A DNA stretch of 64,000 bases from Acidobacteriota bacterium (GCA_016716435.1 JADJWI010000004.1:124001-188000); one strand, 5' to 3'; shown: positions 1 through 9,381, numbered from the stretch's first letter. The notes: generated from the sequence alone by a model not told the origin. Numbers and translations are program-made.

Positions 1-481
1 TCACCCGTCGATTGACCGATACATTTTGAAGGATCGGCGTTATGACGGTCGGCCCGGTGATCGAAACGATCGCTCCGAACAGGAGGCTCAGCTCCCAGTC
101 CCACCCGAGCAGAAAATGAACGAGAAGCCCGGCTAGGAAGGTCGTGATCAATATACCAACTGTTACTAGGCCGACAACTGCCCGCGAGGCATGGCGAAGC
201 TCCTTTACGCTGATCAGCAATCCACCTTCGAAAACGACGATAGCGACCGCCGCCTTTATGACCACCCGAAGAACATCACCCAGAATTTCCGGCTGAATAA
301 GTCCTAATCCAGCCTTTCCGATAAGCAGGCCGGCCAACAGCAATGGTCCCGTCGCCGGCACGCGAAGCCTATCGGCCAAGATCTGGGCAGAAGTCCCGAC
401 CAATATCACAAGCACCAGCGTCCCGAGGATCGCCAGAACCGGGTCGTAACTCTTAAGCTGAAAGATGTATTGCTCTAACAG
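1..481 (-). CDS. cation/proton antiporter, N-terminal part (runs off the window)
   Basis: Reading the minus strand from about 481 gives an open frame to the window edge, with no stop. It shows several hydrophobic segments, the FEGGLLI stretch and the segment SITGPTVITPIL, both typical of NhaP/CPA-type Na+(K+)/H+ antiporters. These proteins exchange cations for protons across the inner membrane. Only about the first 160 residues are present. The start is uncertain: the frame is closed by a stop just above 511 and contains no ATG or GTG before the first membrane helix, so CTG at 481 is the best candidate, or the true start is hidden by an indel. It lies about 50 bases downstream of a K+ channel gene on the same strand, which suggests shared cation homeostasis. 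Confidence 0.75.
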   Translation of the reverse strand, partial: MLEQYIFQLKSYDPVLAILGTLVLVILVGTSAQILADRLRVPATGPLLLAGLLIGKAGLGLIQPEILGDVLRVVIKAAVAIVVFEGGLLISVKELRHASRAVVGLVTVGILITTFLAGLLVHFLLGWDWELSLLFGAIVSITGPTVITPILQNVSVNRRV

Positions 482-528
482 ATTCTCAGCTCCACTCGAA
501 GGTTGTAGTCGCTATGAAAAGTTCCATC

Positions 529-1326
529 TTAGTTCTGGGGTAATCGGTCGGCGAACATCGCCTTAAGTTCCTTCAATTCACTCTGTAGGTCGGCAATGCA
601 TGGTTCACCGCGGTCGGGTGCCGTCTCTTTGTCGCGTTGGATAAAGAAGGTCGCGAGAGTCGCCGTCATATACCCAAAAACAGCGAAACCATAAACTGCC
701 AGCAAAAGACAGAGCATTCGGCCCTCGGCTGTTTTTGGAAAATAGTCTGAGCCGATCGACGTTATCATCATGGCTGTCCACCACAATGCATCCGCGTAGC
801 TGACAAAGCCACCCTCAACACCTTCTTCGAAATTATACATTCCGGCGGCTCCGCCTACTACGACGATGAGTGTCAACATCAGAACATATCCCAGGCCCCG
901 TCGACTGAAGGCGGAGCCGAGCGAACGCATGCCCCGATTAAGCGACGTCAGCAGCCGCACCAACCGCAGGCCGCGCGCCGCACGTGCAGCTCGGAGCAGC
1001 TTGAATGCCTGAAACGCCCGAAATATACGCAGTGCCGGCAACGCGAGAGCGAGCAGCGTCAGCCAATGCCGCTTTATATACTCAAACTTTTCCGGCGCCA
1101 GCAACAGCTTGACCCCGTAATCTATACCGAAGATTATCCAGATGACATTCCCGAGCGTTTCGAGAAACGGGCTGATACCCCTGGTCATCTCAAGCACAAG
1201 CAAGACCAGCCAGATGATGCTCAGCAACAGCATCGGTATCTCAAGCCATTCGTCCAGCTGGTCAACTATCGCCCACCGCTCCGCCTTGATCTCCTTCTTT
1301 ACAACTTCCTTTTCAATTTGTTCCAT
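529..1326 (-). CDS. voltage-gated-type potassium channel / ion transporter
   Basis: This 265-residue protein has the six-helix layout of the ion_trans family. Two helices lie near residues 30-75, followed by an arginine-rich S4-like segment (about 98-130, many R/K at three- to four-residue spacing), a further helix, a pore loop and a last helix. A soluble C-terminal tail has a possible short coiled coil. The pore sequence reads TSIGSDYFP where a classic K+ channel has TVGYG, so ion selectivity cannot be assumed. ATG at 1326 is preceded by a good ribosome site (CGGAGG). The gene is upstream of, and on the same strand as, the antiporter. Confidence 0.85.
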   Translation of the reverse strand: MEQIEKEVVKKEIKAERWAIVDQLDEWLEIPMLLLSIIWLVLLVLEMTRGISPFLETLGNVIWIIFGIDYGVKLLLAPEKFEYIKRHWLTLLALALPALRIFRAFQAFKLLRAARAARGLRLVRLLTSLNRGMRSLGSAFSRRGLGYVLMLTLIVVVGGAAGMYNFEEGVEGGFVSYADALWWTAMMITSIGSDYFPKTAEGRMLCLLLAVYGFAVFGYMTATLATFFIQRDKETAPDRGEPCIADLQSELKELKAMFADRLPQN

Positions 1327-1413
1327 CCGACAACCTCCGGGTCTTTTCCTGACTTCCGGAAATTATCGCATAGACCTAAAGTTGTTCTGCTTTTCTTAAA
1401 ACCCGAAAATTGA

Positions 1414-2784
1414 TCAAAACATCTCGTTGTGGAGGCGGATTATCACTCGTTCGACATCGGTCTCTTTTACGACAAACGTCAGATTCACGGCCGAGGCTCC
1501 GTGCGAGACGAGTTCGACGTGGACGTCCTCAATCGTCGAAAAGATCTTTGACGCAAGGCCGGTCGAGGCGCGGAGGCCTTCGCCGACGACGCAGATTACG
1601 GCGTAGTTCGGCTCGACCTCGACGTCGCCGAGCCGCGAGAGTTCCTCGACGATCTTCTCGAGCGAGCCGGTCGAATCAAGTGTAAGAGCGATGGAAACTT
1701 CCGATGTAGAAATGACGTCGATCACCGTCCGGTAGCGGTCGAAGACCTGAAAGACCGCGCTCATAAAGCCGTAGCTTCCGAGCATTCGTGCAGAGGTTAT
1801 CCGCAAGATCGTGATTCCCTTTTTGCTCGCGATCGACTTGATCTTGTTCGGCACCTCGCCCGATGCGGCGACGACCATCGTCCCGACGGCCTCGGGCTCA
1901 AATGTATTGCAAACGCGGACGGGAATGCCGTGGTCGACCGCCGGCTTGATCGTCTTCGGGTGCAAAACCTTCGCGCCAAAGTAAGCAAGCTCGGCCGCCT
2001 CTTCGTATGAAAGCACCGGGATCGTCCTCGCGTCGCTGGAGATGCGCGGGTCGCAGGTCATGACGCCGGTTACGTCCGTCCAGATCTGAAGCTCGCCCGC
2101 ATCGATCGCCGCCGCGACAATCGCCGCGGAAAAATCCGAACCGCCGCGGCCGAGCGTCGTCGTCTCGCCCGCACGGTTTCCCGCGATGAATCCGCCCATC
2201 ACCGGCACCTCGCCCGTCGCTGCTGCGGGTGCGATCTCGAGCCGGACAAGCTCCGCAGTTTCGTCCATTATTGGCGTCGCCGAGCCGAACTCATCGTCCG
2301 TCACGATCAGCCGCCGCGAATCAAAATGCCGCGACCGCACTCCCCGCGAACGGAGCACCTCCGCCAGCAGCCTCGAAGAAAGCTGCTCGCCATAAGAGAC
2401 TATCGCGTCTTTCAGCATCGAGAGCGGCAGCGAACGCCGCGAGGTCCGCAAAAGAAGATCTGAAAGCTCGCCGCGGGCCAGGTCAAGCTCGGCGTCAAAA
2501 AGGTTTGGGCCATCGGCGTCGATGAAGTGCCCGGCGACCTCGACATGGCGTTCAAAGTGCGGCTCAAGCGATGCGATCGCCAACGCGAAATCGCCTTTCT
2601 TTGCCGTTTCAAATGCCGCCAGCAGTGCGTCGGTCACCTTCGTCATCGCGGAGACGACCACGACCGGCCGCCGCTCGATCTGGCTCGAAACCACGTGAAC
2701 AACGCGCTCAAAGGCAGCGACGTCCCCGACGGACGTCCCGCCAAATTTCATCACGGTAAATGCTTGCGTTTCGCTCACGGTCAA
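1414..2784 (-). CDS. lysC: aspartate kinase (aspartokinase)
   Basis: Aspartokinase phosphorylates L-aspartate, the first step towards lysine, threonine and methionine. The N-terminal nucleotide/aspartate-binding motif KFGGTSVG is at residues 13-20. A kinase domain runs to about residue 300 and tandem ACT regulatory domains occupy the last 150 residues, as in monofunctional feedback-regulated enzymes. Length 456 fits the family. The frame opens with TTG at 2784; GTG at 2778 or ATG at 2751 (just before the KFGGTS motif) are equally possible starts. No homoserine dehydrogenase domain is fused. It sits downstream of a cysteine-synthase-like gene on the same strand, 54 bases away. Confidence 0.95.
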   Translation of the reverse strand: MTVSETQAFTVMKFGGTSVGDVAAFERVVHVVSSQIERRPVVVVSAMTKVTDALLAAFETAKKGDFALAIASLEPHFERHVEVAGHFIDADGPNLFDAELDLARGELSDLLLRTSRRSLPLSMLKDAIVSYGEQLSSRLLAEVLRSRGVRSRHFDSRRLIVTDDEFGSATPIMDETAELVRLEIAPAAATGEVPVMGGFIAGNRAGETTTLGRGGSDFSAAIVAAAIDAGELQIWTDVTGVMTCDPRISSDARTIPVLSYEEAAELAYFGAKVLHPKTIKPAVDHGIPVRVCNTFEPEAVGTMVVAASGEVPNKIKSIASKKGITILRITSARMLGSYGFMSAVFQVFDRYRTVIDVISTSEVSIALTLDSTGSLEKIVEELSRLGDVEVEPNYAVICVVGEGLRASTGLASKIFSTIEDVHVELVSHGASAVNLTFVVKETDVERVIIRLHNEMF

Positions 2785-2838
2785 ATCAGAAGTTCAACCG
2801 TTTCTTATGGCATTGTCAAGTATGGCTGATGGCGGCTT

Positions 2839-3918
2839 TCAGTCGTTCGTTTGGACGGCCGCCTGATCGACGCGGCCGATGGTCTGGTACCCGAAAAGCC
2901 GAACATCCGGCGAGAGGTATCCTTCCTTGACCGGCTCTTCGCGGACAAGGTCGGTGCTCAAGTATTTCTTGTTGTCATCGCACAGAACCGTCGCGACTAT
3001 CCCATCTCCGCCGAGCCTTTCGAGAGCGATCAACGCCCCAATGAAGTTCGCTCCGGACGAAATGCCGACGGCCAGCCCGAGGTCTTTTGCCAGCTTCTGC
3101 GCCATCAGGATCGAGTCGCCGTCCGAAACGCTTATCACCTCATCGAGCTTCGAAAGGTCGCAGATCGCCGGAATGAATTCGTCCGAGATGCCCTGGATGC
3201 GATGGCTGCCGACCTTATGACCGGTCGAAAGCGTCGGCGATTCGGCGGGCTCAAGCGGGTAAAGCTTGATCCCGGGGTCGCGTTCGCGGAAATATGCGGC
3301 ACATCCCATGATCGTCCCGCCGGTCCCGACTCCCGCGACGAAGGCATCCGGCTCAAAGCCGACTCTGGCAAGCTGTTCCCAGATCTCTGCAGCGGTCGTC
3401 TCGTAATGTGCCTCAGGGTTTGCAAGGTTCGAGAATTGATGCGGCAGAAAAACGCGGCCGTGCTCGTACCGGAGTGCGTCGGCCATCTCGATGCTGCCGA
3501 GAAATCCGCCCTGCTCGTGCGAGACGAGCGTGACCTCCGCTCCATAGCTCTTCATCAGCGAGATGCGCTCCTGGCTCATCCACTCGGGCATAAAAACGTG
3601 GACCGGATTTCCAAAGGCATGCCCGATCGCAGCAAAGGCGATGCCGGTATTGCCGCTCGTCGCCTCCGCGATCACATCGCCGCGACGGATCGCCCCGTCG
3701 CGATATGCACATTTCAAGATATGAAACGCCATTCGGTCCTTGATGCTTCCCGAAAGGTTCAAATGCTCGGCCTTTGCAAAAACGGTCCGGCGATTGCCCT
3801 TGTAGTGGCAATGGATCGCGAGAAGCGGCGTATTGCCGATCAGGTTCTCAACGTAATTAGAGCTTGCCGGAAGTGCGGCAAAGTGGCTTTGAAAATCGGT
3901 TAGGCTGTTGGTGTTCAT
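2839..3918 (-). CDS. PLP-dependent cysteine synthase family protein
   Basis: This 359-residue fold-type II PLP enzyme resembles CysK/CysM/cystathionine beta-synthase. The PLP lysine is in SGSIKDR (K60), the substrate loop TSGNTG is at 87-92, and a GTGGT phosphate-binding loop lies near the middle. The family makes cysteine or cystathionine from O-acetyl-/O-phosphoserine or serine; which substrate is used here cannot be decided. No CBS regulatory domain follows. ATG at 3918. The short tail after residue 320 is a little longer than in plain CysK. The neighbouring aspartokinase fits amino-acid biosynthesis. Confidence 0.9.
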   Translation of the reverse strand: MNTNSLTDFQSHFAALPASSNYVENLIGNTPLLAIHCHYKGNRRTVFAKAEHLNLSGSIKDRMAFHILKCAYRDGAIRRGDVIAEATSGNTGIAFAAIGHAFGNPVHVFMPEWMSQERISLMKSYGAEVTLVSHEQGGFLGSIEMADALRYEHGRVFLPHQFSNLANPEAHYETTAAEIWEQLARVGFEPDAFVAGVGTGGTIMGCAAYFRERDPGIKLYPLEPAESPTLSTGHKVGSHRIQGISDEFIPAICDLSKLDEVISVSDGDSILMAQKLAKDLGLAVGISSGANFIGALIALERLGGDGIVATVLCDDNKKYLSTDLVREEPVKEGYLSPDVRLFGYQTIGRVDQAAVQTND

Positions 3919-3987
3919 GGTAAGGCCGTCCGTTAATCGGTTACCACAAAACCGGCCGGGAAAATGTGCTAACCGTCACAAACGGGC

Positions 3988-4767
3988 TCATCCGCAGAGC
4001 ACCGCACCGCCGTTCACATTCATTATCTCGCCCGTGATGTGCTGAGCCCACGGCGAGAGCAAAAAGCAGATCGCAAGGGCGACATCATCGGTGGTCGCGA
4101 TGCGTTTTAGCGGAATTGATTCGATGACAGACCGTTCATAATCCTTGTCTTCAAACGCCGGCCGGACCATCGCCGTCTCTATCCAACCCGGGGCGACGCA
4201 GTTGACGCGGATCTTCGGGCAAAGCTCCGTGGCCAGGGCCTTTGTAAACGAGATCTGTCCGCCCTTCGACGCGGCATAGTTCGAGAAGTTCGCCTCGCCG
4301 CGTTGGCCGGCGGTCGAAGAAACAAGGACGATCGACCCCGACTCGCGTTTCTTCATCGCCGGCACGCAAGCCTTTGACATCGCCCAGGCGGACTTGAGAT
4401 TCGTGTTGAGCACGCGGTTCCACGTCTCTTCGGTCATCTCCTCGATCGGCGCACCTTCCCAGATGCCAGCGTTGAGCACAAGCAGATCGATGCCGCCAAA
4501 TTCCTCGATCGCCTTTTCGGCGACCTTGCGGGCGGCCGCGAACTCCGAGACATCGCCCGCGATGGCGATCGCCTTTACGCCAAGCGAGGTGCAACGATTG
4601 ACGGTCTCATCCGCCTCGGCGTCGTTCTGCAAATAATTGACGACAACATTCGCCCCGCCCTCGGCAAGCCGTTCCGCCGTCGCCCGCCCGACACCCCGCG
4701 AAGCCCCGGTAACGATCGCCGTCTTCCCGGCAAATAGAGTGTTTGGTAATTCAGGCTGTTTGTTCAT
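3988..4767 (-). CDS. SDR family oxidoreductase (FabG-like)
   Basis: A classical short-chain dehydrogenase of 259 residues. It has the NAD(P) motif TGASRGVG at 20-27, NAG at 99-101, a catalytic serine near 150, and YAASK with Y164 and K168. The C-terminal half has the usual PG motif (VAPGWIETAM). This is the FabG-like 3-oxoacyl reductase type, but members act on many alcohols and ketones, so the substrate is unknown. ATG at 4767. It is divergent from the acyl-CoA synthetase gene, with a palindromic spacer between them. Confidence 0.9.
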   Translation of the reverse strand: MNKQPELPNTLFAGKTAIVTGASRGVGRATAERLAEGGANVVVNYLQNDAEADETVNRCTSLGVKAIAIAGDVSEFAAARKVAEKAIEEFGGIDLLVLNAGIWEGAPIEEMTEETWNRVLNTNLKSAWAMSKACVPAMKKRESGSIVLVSSTAGQRGEANFSNYAASKGGQISFTKALATELCPKIRVNCVAPGWIETAMVRPAFEDKDYERSVIESIPLKRIATTDDVALAICFLLSPWAQHITGEIMNVNGGAVLCG

Positions 4768-4768
4768 T

Positions 4769-4888
4769 TCGTGAATCGTAAATAGTAAATCGCAAATAGA
4801 CTATCTTCGGCAAGCGCCGAGCCGTCCATACGAGGGCGAGTTCATCCACGCGATTTACTATTTTCCACTCACGATTTACGATTTACGA
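4769..4888. repeat. AT-rich inverted repeat between divergent genes
   Basis: The 120-base spacer between the SDR and the acyl-CoA synthetase has long inverted arms. AATAGTAAATCGC near the left side is matched by GCGATTTACTATT on the right, and further CGTAAATCGTAAATCG-type arms lie outside them. It could form a long hairpin. It also has to hold the promoters of both genes. It resembles widespread interspersed palindromes rather than a specific operator. Confidence 0.6.
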
Positions 4889-4891
4889 ATA

Positions 4892-7182
4892 ATGCACGAC
4901 ACAAATCTCCTCGAAGATCAGCCCATCGCCTGGACACCGACGCCCGACGTCATCGAACGCGCCCAGCTCACGAAGTTCATGAAACAGGTCGGCGTCTCGA
5001 CCTGGGATGAGCTCTACGAATTCTCCATCCGTGATGTCGAAAAATTTACCGAAGAGGTCCTGAAATTCCTCGATATCAAATTCGATCCGCCCTACGAAAG
5101 ACTCCTTGACACCTCAAACGGCGTCGAGTTTCCGAAGTGGTTCAGGTCAGAACCCCCTGCGTCAGCGGGGGGTCAGAAAGGTGGCCCCGATTCAACGAAC
5201 TGGCCGCCCGCTAACGCAGGCGGTTCCGACAGTGCCGGACTCAACATCACCACCATGTGCCTCGACCGCTGGCAGACGGATGAGATGAGGGACCAGCCAG
5301 CGGTGATCTGGGAGGGGGAAAACGGAAAATCAGAAACGCTAACGTACGAAGAGTTATTTCAATTCGTAGAGTGTTGCGTATCTGGTCTACGAGTCAATGG
5401 CTTTAATAAAGGTGATGCAATCGGTATTCATATGCCGATGATTCCAGCCACTCTAGTGGCATTACTTGCTATAAACCGAATCGGAGCTATCGCTGTGCCA
5501 GTTTTCTCTGGCTACGGTGTTTCGGCAATTTCGGCTCGCCTCAACGCAGTCAATGCGAACGGCCTGTTTACATGCGAGAGTTTTTCGAGACGTAGTAAGT
5601 CAGTGGACGCTCTCTCGACTGCCAAAAAGGCGGTATCAGACGTACCGACAATTCAAAAGGTCATCGTCGTCGAAAACTACCGGCGTATTGAATTCGATTC
5701 GCCGTTATATCAGAACTTTTGGCACGACTTAATGAACTTGGGTTTCGGAGAGATTACCCCGGAACCCACCTCCGCCGAAGACCCGCTCATTATCCTCTAC
5801 ACCTCCGGCACGACCGGCAAGCCGAAGGGCATAGCGCATACGCATGCGAGTTTTCCGATCAAGGCGGCTCAGGACATGGCGTTTGGGACGGATGTCGGTA
5901 AAGGCACGCGAATCAGTTGGTATACCGATATCGGCTGGATGATGGGACCGTGGCTTATCTACGGCGCGCTCATCAACGGTGCAACGATATGCATCTACGA
6001 CGGCGCACCCGACTACCCGACACCCGACCGCATGTGGGAATTCTGCGCCAAACACAAGGTCGAGGTGCTTGGCATTTCCCCAACGCTGATAAGATCGTTA
6101 GCAGCGAGCGAAGATAGCTCCCCTCCTTACGAAGGAGGGGTGGCAGCCGCTTCGCGACGGGGGGGTTCTCCTCGTGACGCAGAGGAACCACCCCGGCTGA
6201 AGCCGTACCCTCCTGGTCGTGGGAACCGGGAGCGGACAGAGTTCTCAAGGCTCCCTTCGAATGCCACGACCTCTCTTCGCTCCGCATCTTTGCCTCGACC
6301 GGCGAGCCTTGGAATCCGGCGCCGTGGTGGTGGCTGTTCGAAAAGGTCGGCAATTCAAAACTGCCGATCATCAATTACTCCGGCGGGACGGAGATCGCCG
6401 GCGGCATCCTGATGGGCAACCCGCTGCTGCCGATCAAGCCTTGTTCCTTCCCGGCTCCCTGCCCGGGAATGGATGTTGATATTTTGGATGACGACGGCAA
6501 TCCGGTCGGCCCCGGCAAGGTCGGCGAGCTCGTTATCAAACAGTCGTGGATCGGCATGGCTCGCGGATTTTGGCAGGAAAAGGAACGCTATCTCGACACC
6601 TATTGGCGGCGGTTCAAAGACATCTGGGTCCACGGCGATTTCGCGATGCGCGACAAAGACGGCCACTGGTTCATCCTCGGCCGCAGCGACGACACGCTAA
6701 AGGTCGCCGGCAAACGCGTCGGCCCCGCCGAGGTCGAAAGCCTGCTCGTCGGCCATCCGCTTGTCACCGAAGCCGCCGTAATCGGCGTCCCCGACGAAGT
6801 AAAAGGCACCGCAATGGTCGCTTTTGTAGTGATAGGTGGCGAGGGACAGAGCGCAAGTGACAAGGGACCAGTGACTAGTCACAAGGATGAAACAAGAGAG
6901 AACCTCACATCTAACACCGAAAACGAGTCCGAACTCAAAGGCTCGTCACTCCTCACTCCTCACTCATCACTAGAAGCGGAGCTTCGCGCTCTCGTCGCTA
7001 AAGACATGGGCAAGCCGCTGGCACCATCGAAGATCCATTTCGTCTCGGCTTTGCCGAAAACCCGTAACGCAAAGGTGATGCGCCGCGTTATCCGCTCCGC
7101 CTATCTCGGCGAAGACCCGGGCGACCTATCGGCACTTGAAAATCCGCAAGCGGTTGAGGAGATCAGAGGAATAACTTCGTAA
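4892..7182 (+). CDS. acyl-/acetyl-CoA synthetase (AMP-forming), repeat-invaded and frameshifted
   Basis: This is an AMP-dependent acyl-CoA synthetase of the acetyl/propionyl-CoA ligase type. The ATP loop YTSGTTGKPKG lies near 5800, ASTGEPWNP near 6295, YSGGTEIAGG near 6380, and the C-terminal lysine in TRNAKVMRR near 7065. The frame of the first 420 residues ends in junk at 6412. The rest (from VLKAPFECHDLSS, about 6241) is intact one frame over, so the gene needs a frame change between about 6120 and 6245. That region is a palindromic repeat insertion. Two more insertions interrupt normal alignment: 5150-5245 (EPPASAGG... peptide) and 6835-6975. A stretch at about 5335-5750 is clearly less GC-rich than its flanks. 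As read here the product is broken; this is either a pseudogene or an indel error. ATG at 4892. Confidence 0.8.
5150..5245 (+). repeat. in-frame palindromic insertion 1 in the acyl-CoA synthetase
   Basis: GC-rich sequence with short inverted arms (CCCCCTGCGTCAGCGGGGGG and GCCCGCTAACGCAGGC) sits between the N-terminal domain and the GLNITTMCLDRW segment. It adds about 30 residues of low-complexity EPPASAGG/PPANAGG peptide without breaking the frame. Confidence 0.6.
6117..6245 (+). repeat. palindromic insertion 2 in the acyl-CoA synthetase (frame-breaking)
   Basis: It begins with a copy of the CTCCCCTCCTT...AAGGAGGGG element (6117-6171) found six more times in the window. A second GC-rich segment (AACCACCCCGGCTGAAGCC...) follows. 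It falls between LIRSLAAS and the conserved HDLSSLRIFASTGEP block. The frame after it differs from the frame before it. Confidence 0.65.
6835..6975 (+). repeat. insertion 3 in the acyl-CoA synthetase
   Basis: A run of GTGACAAGGGACCAGTGAC and TCACTCCTCACTCCTCACT words interrupts the C-terminal domain between FVV and ELRALVAKDMGK. It adds about 45 residues rich in S/T/E and keeps the frame. Similar GTGACGAG words occur in the intergenic repeat region near 47250. Confidence 0.5.
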
Positions 7183-7218
7183 CATCTTCCGCTTCGGCTT
7201 GTGTTAATCTTGCGTTAA

Positions 7219-8193
7219 GTGGCCAAAGCTCGAAATGTTGCGTTGCCTGGTGAGGCAGAGGGTTTGCGGACGTGGGTTCGCCAGCTTTTCAGCGTGCGTT
7301 TTGGCGAGGTGCTTTCCTTTCGTGAGGCGGCACTCGACCCCGACCGCACCGAAGGCATCCACGCCATGCGGGTTGCGATCAGGCGTCTTCGCAGCCTCAT
7401 CGGCGATCTTAAGGTCGTCGGTGCCGGTCCTCGATCGGACTCGCTGGTCCGTGAGCTCAAGCGGGTTGCGAAAGCGCTCGGCGAGGTCCGCGACGCCGAT
7501 GTCGGTGTCAGTTCCCTTCTCAAATTCCGTGCAAAGGCCGATGACCCGGAAGTCGCAGAGGGCATAGATGCATTTATCGAACGCCTGCGTTCGTCCCGCC
7601 AGGAGGCCTTTCTTGCCCTTGACCCGTATCTCGCGACCGAGCGGATGGAAAAGCTCGAGGGGCTTTCGGCTCGGTACCTTCGCAAAATGTCGTCGCCGAA
7701 ATCGGCCGCAGACGATCTGATCCTCGAGGCCGCCGAAAACGTGATCCGCAGCCGCATCGATGAATTTTGCGCGTTGGGCCCGGCTCTCTACAGCCCTTTC
7801 CGCGTTCGCCGCCTGCACAAACTCCGTATCGCCGGCAAACACCTTCGCTACGCCGTCGAGATATTTACTGATCAAACAGATGAAGCGTGGTCCGGCCGCG
7901 CGTCCGAGATCGCCAAAATGCAAGGCCACCTCGGCGAACTCCACGATTGCGACGTCTGGATCGATCAGCTCGGATCCGACCTCAAAAAAGGATCCGACGC
8001 TACGCCCGTGGGTCCCGAAAGACTCGCCGCGGCCTGGCTTCTCTCCAAATTCGCCCGCCGCAGGACCGCCGCCTATCGCTCAGCCCTCCGGCTTTGGATG
8101 AAGTGGGAACAAACCGGCTTTATCGATTCAATGCTCTCCACATCCGCCGACCAGTCGCCCGAAACTGAGACGCCGGATTCGCCGCAAAATTGA
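7219..8193 (+). CDS. CHAD domain-containing protein
   Basis: A 324-residue, mostly helical protein with the conserved-histidine CHAD signature: IHAMRVAIRRLRS near 49-61, KALGEVRDADV near 91-101, and HKLRIAGKHLRYA near 201-213. CHAD domains bind polyphosphate and are often linked to CYTH or PPK proteins; both occur in this chromosome segment (51.7 and 52.2 kb). The start is GTG at 7219. It overlaps nothing, and the DUF488 gene follows after 3 bases, so the two are probably co-transcribed. Confidence 0.85.
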   Translation: MAKARNVALPGEAEGLRTWVRQLFSVRFGEVLSFREAALDPDRTEGIHAMRVAIRRLRSLIGDLKVVGAGPRSDSLVRELKRVAKALGEVRDADVGVSSLLKFRAKADDPEVAEGIDAFIERLRSSRQEAFLALDPYLATERMEKLEGLSARYLRKMSSPKSAADDLILEAAENVIRSRIDEFCALGPALYSPFRVRRLHKLRIAGKHLRYAVEIFTDQTDEAWSGRASEIAKMQGHLGELHDCDVWIDQLGSDLKKGSDATPVGPERLAAAWLLSKFARRRTAAYRSALRLWMKWEQTGFIDSMLSTSADQSPETETPDSPQN

Positions 8194-8196
8194 CCG

Positions 8197-8655
8197 ATGG
8201 AGACCACCATCTACACCATCGGCCATGGCCGGCATGAGTTTGGGTATTTTCTTGAGCTTCTGCGGAAGTATGGCGTTGGGTTCGTTTGCGATGTGCGGAG
8301 CGTGGCACGTTCACGTTGGCCGCAATTCAATCGGATGGTGCTTGCCGAGCTTCTCCGCGGACAAGGCATCGGCTACGAACACCTTCCCGAGTGCGGCGGC
8401 AAGACGCGGCCCACGCCTGAGGACCTCGCCTGGGGCATCGGCCGCATCGTCGAGATCGCTGCCGAAACGCCGACGGCCTTGATGTGCTCCGAGTCTCACC
8501 CGCTCTCTAAGCACAAGGTCCCGCGGGCAAATTGCCACCGCATCGGCATGCTCTCGCCGCCGCTCCGCGCCCAAGGCTTTACCCGCGTCATCCACATTCT
8601 CCCCGACGGAACCTCCGCCGAGTTCGACGAATCCGCCGTCCCATCCATCTGGTAA
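8197..8655 (+). CDS. DUF488 domain-containing protein
   Basis: This 152-residue protein begins with TIYTIGHG, then VCDVRSVARSRWPQFN and the motif YEHLPECGGK, the standard DUF488 pattern. A cysteine is conserved in ALMCSE. The molecular function of DUF488 is not established. ATG at 8197, 3 bases after the CHAD gene. Confidence 0.85.
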   Translation: METTIYTIGHGRHEFGYFLELLRKYGVGFVCDVRSVARSRWPQFNRMVLAELLRGQGIGYEHLPECGGKTRPTPEDLAWGIGRIVEIAAETPTALMCSESHPLSKHKVPRANCHRIGMLSPPLRAQGFTRVIHILPDGTSAEFDESAVPSIW

Positions 8656-8739
8656 CGATTTGAGTCCCGGCTTCAGCCGGCCTTCATTCCGTCGATAATC
8701 TGCTTGCCGCGAAACAGCGATCAATTAGAAATTGATATC

Positions 8740-9381
8740 ATGCAGCATCGAGATTTGTTGAAACCCTTGAACGCAAGAACGCTCACGGTGGCGTGCGACG
8801 AGATTGGCCGACGGTGCCCGCACATGGCTGCGGTGCTTGAAGCGCACGGGACGCCGCCGCTTTGGGACAGGCCGCAGGGTTTCGCGACGCTCTTGCAGAT
8901 CATTCTGGAGCAGCAGGTTTCGCTTGCCTCGGCGAAGGCGTGCTTCGATAAGCTCGCGCGGCATCTAGGAGCGGTCACGCCCGACGCCGTGCTGACGCTC
9001 AATGATGTTGAACTCCGGTCGATCGGTTTCAGCCGCCAAAAAGCGTCTTACGCCCGGCATCTGTCAGAAGCGATCTTGGGTAGCAGTATCGACCTCGAAG
9101 CCATCGCCGGCCTGCCGGATGCGGACGCAAAGGCCGAGCTCCAGCGGCTCAAGGGCGTCGGCGAATGGACGAGCGACATCTATCTACTGATGGCATTGCT
9201 ACGGCCGGATGTGATGCCCCGCGGCGACATCGCCCTGCATACAGCGTGGCACAAGATCTCGGGCGAGCCGAAGCCGCAGGCAGACGAATTTCTAGCCATC
9301 GCCGAACGCTGGCGGCCCTTCCGCTCGGCGGCGGCTAGGCTGCTATGGCATTATTATTTGAGTGAAAAGGGTTTTCGATGA
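8740..9381 (+). CDS. DNA-3-methyladenine glycosylase II (AlkA-like, HhH-GPD)
   Basis: A helix-hairpin-helix DNA glycosylase that removes alkylated bases. It has the LQIILEQQVS segment near 50, the HhH hairpin LKGVGEWTSD, and a catalytic aspartate in PRGDIAL. The protein is about 213 residues, shorter than E. coli AlkA because it lacks the N-terminal beta domain. The open frame extends upstream to TTG at 8704; I choose ATG at 8740. Its last bases overlap the methyltransferase start (ATGA), which suggests translational coupling. Confidence 0.85.
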   Translation: MQHRDLLKPLNARTLTVACDEIGRRCPHMAAVLEAHGTPPLWDRPQGFATLLQIILEQQVSLASAKACFDKLARHLGAVTPDAVLTLNDVELRSIGFSRQKASYARHLSEAILGSSIDLEAIAGLPDADAKAELQRLKGVGEWTSDIYLLMALLRPDVMPRGDIALHTAWHKISGEPKPQADEFLAIAERWRPFRSAAARLLWHYYLSEKGFR

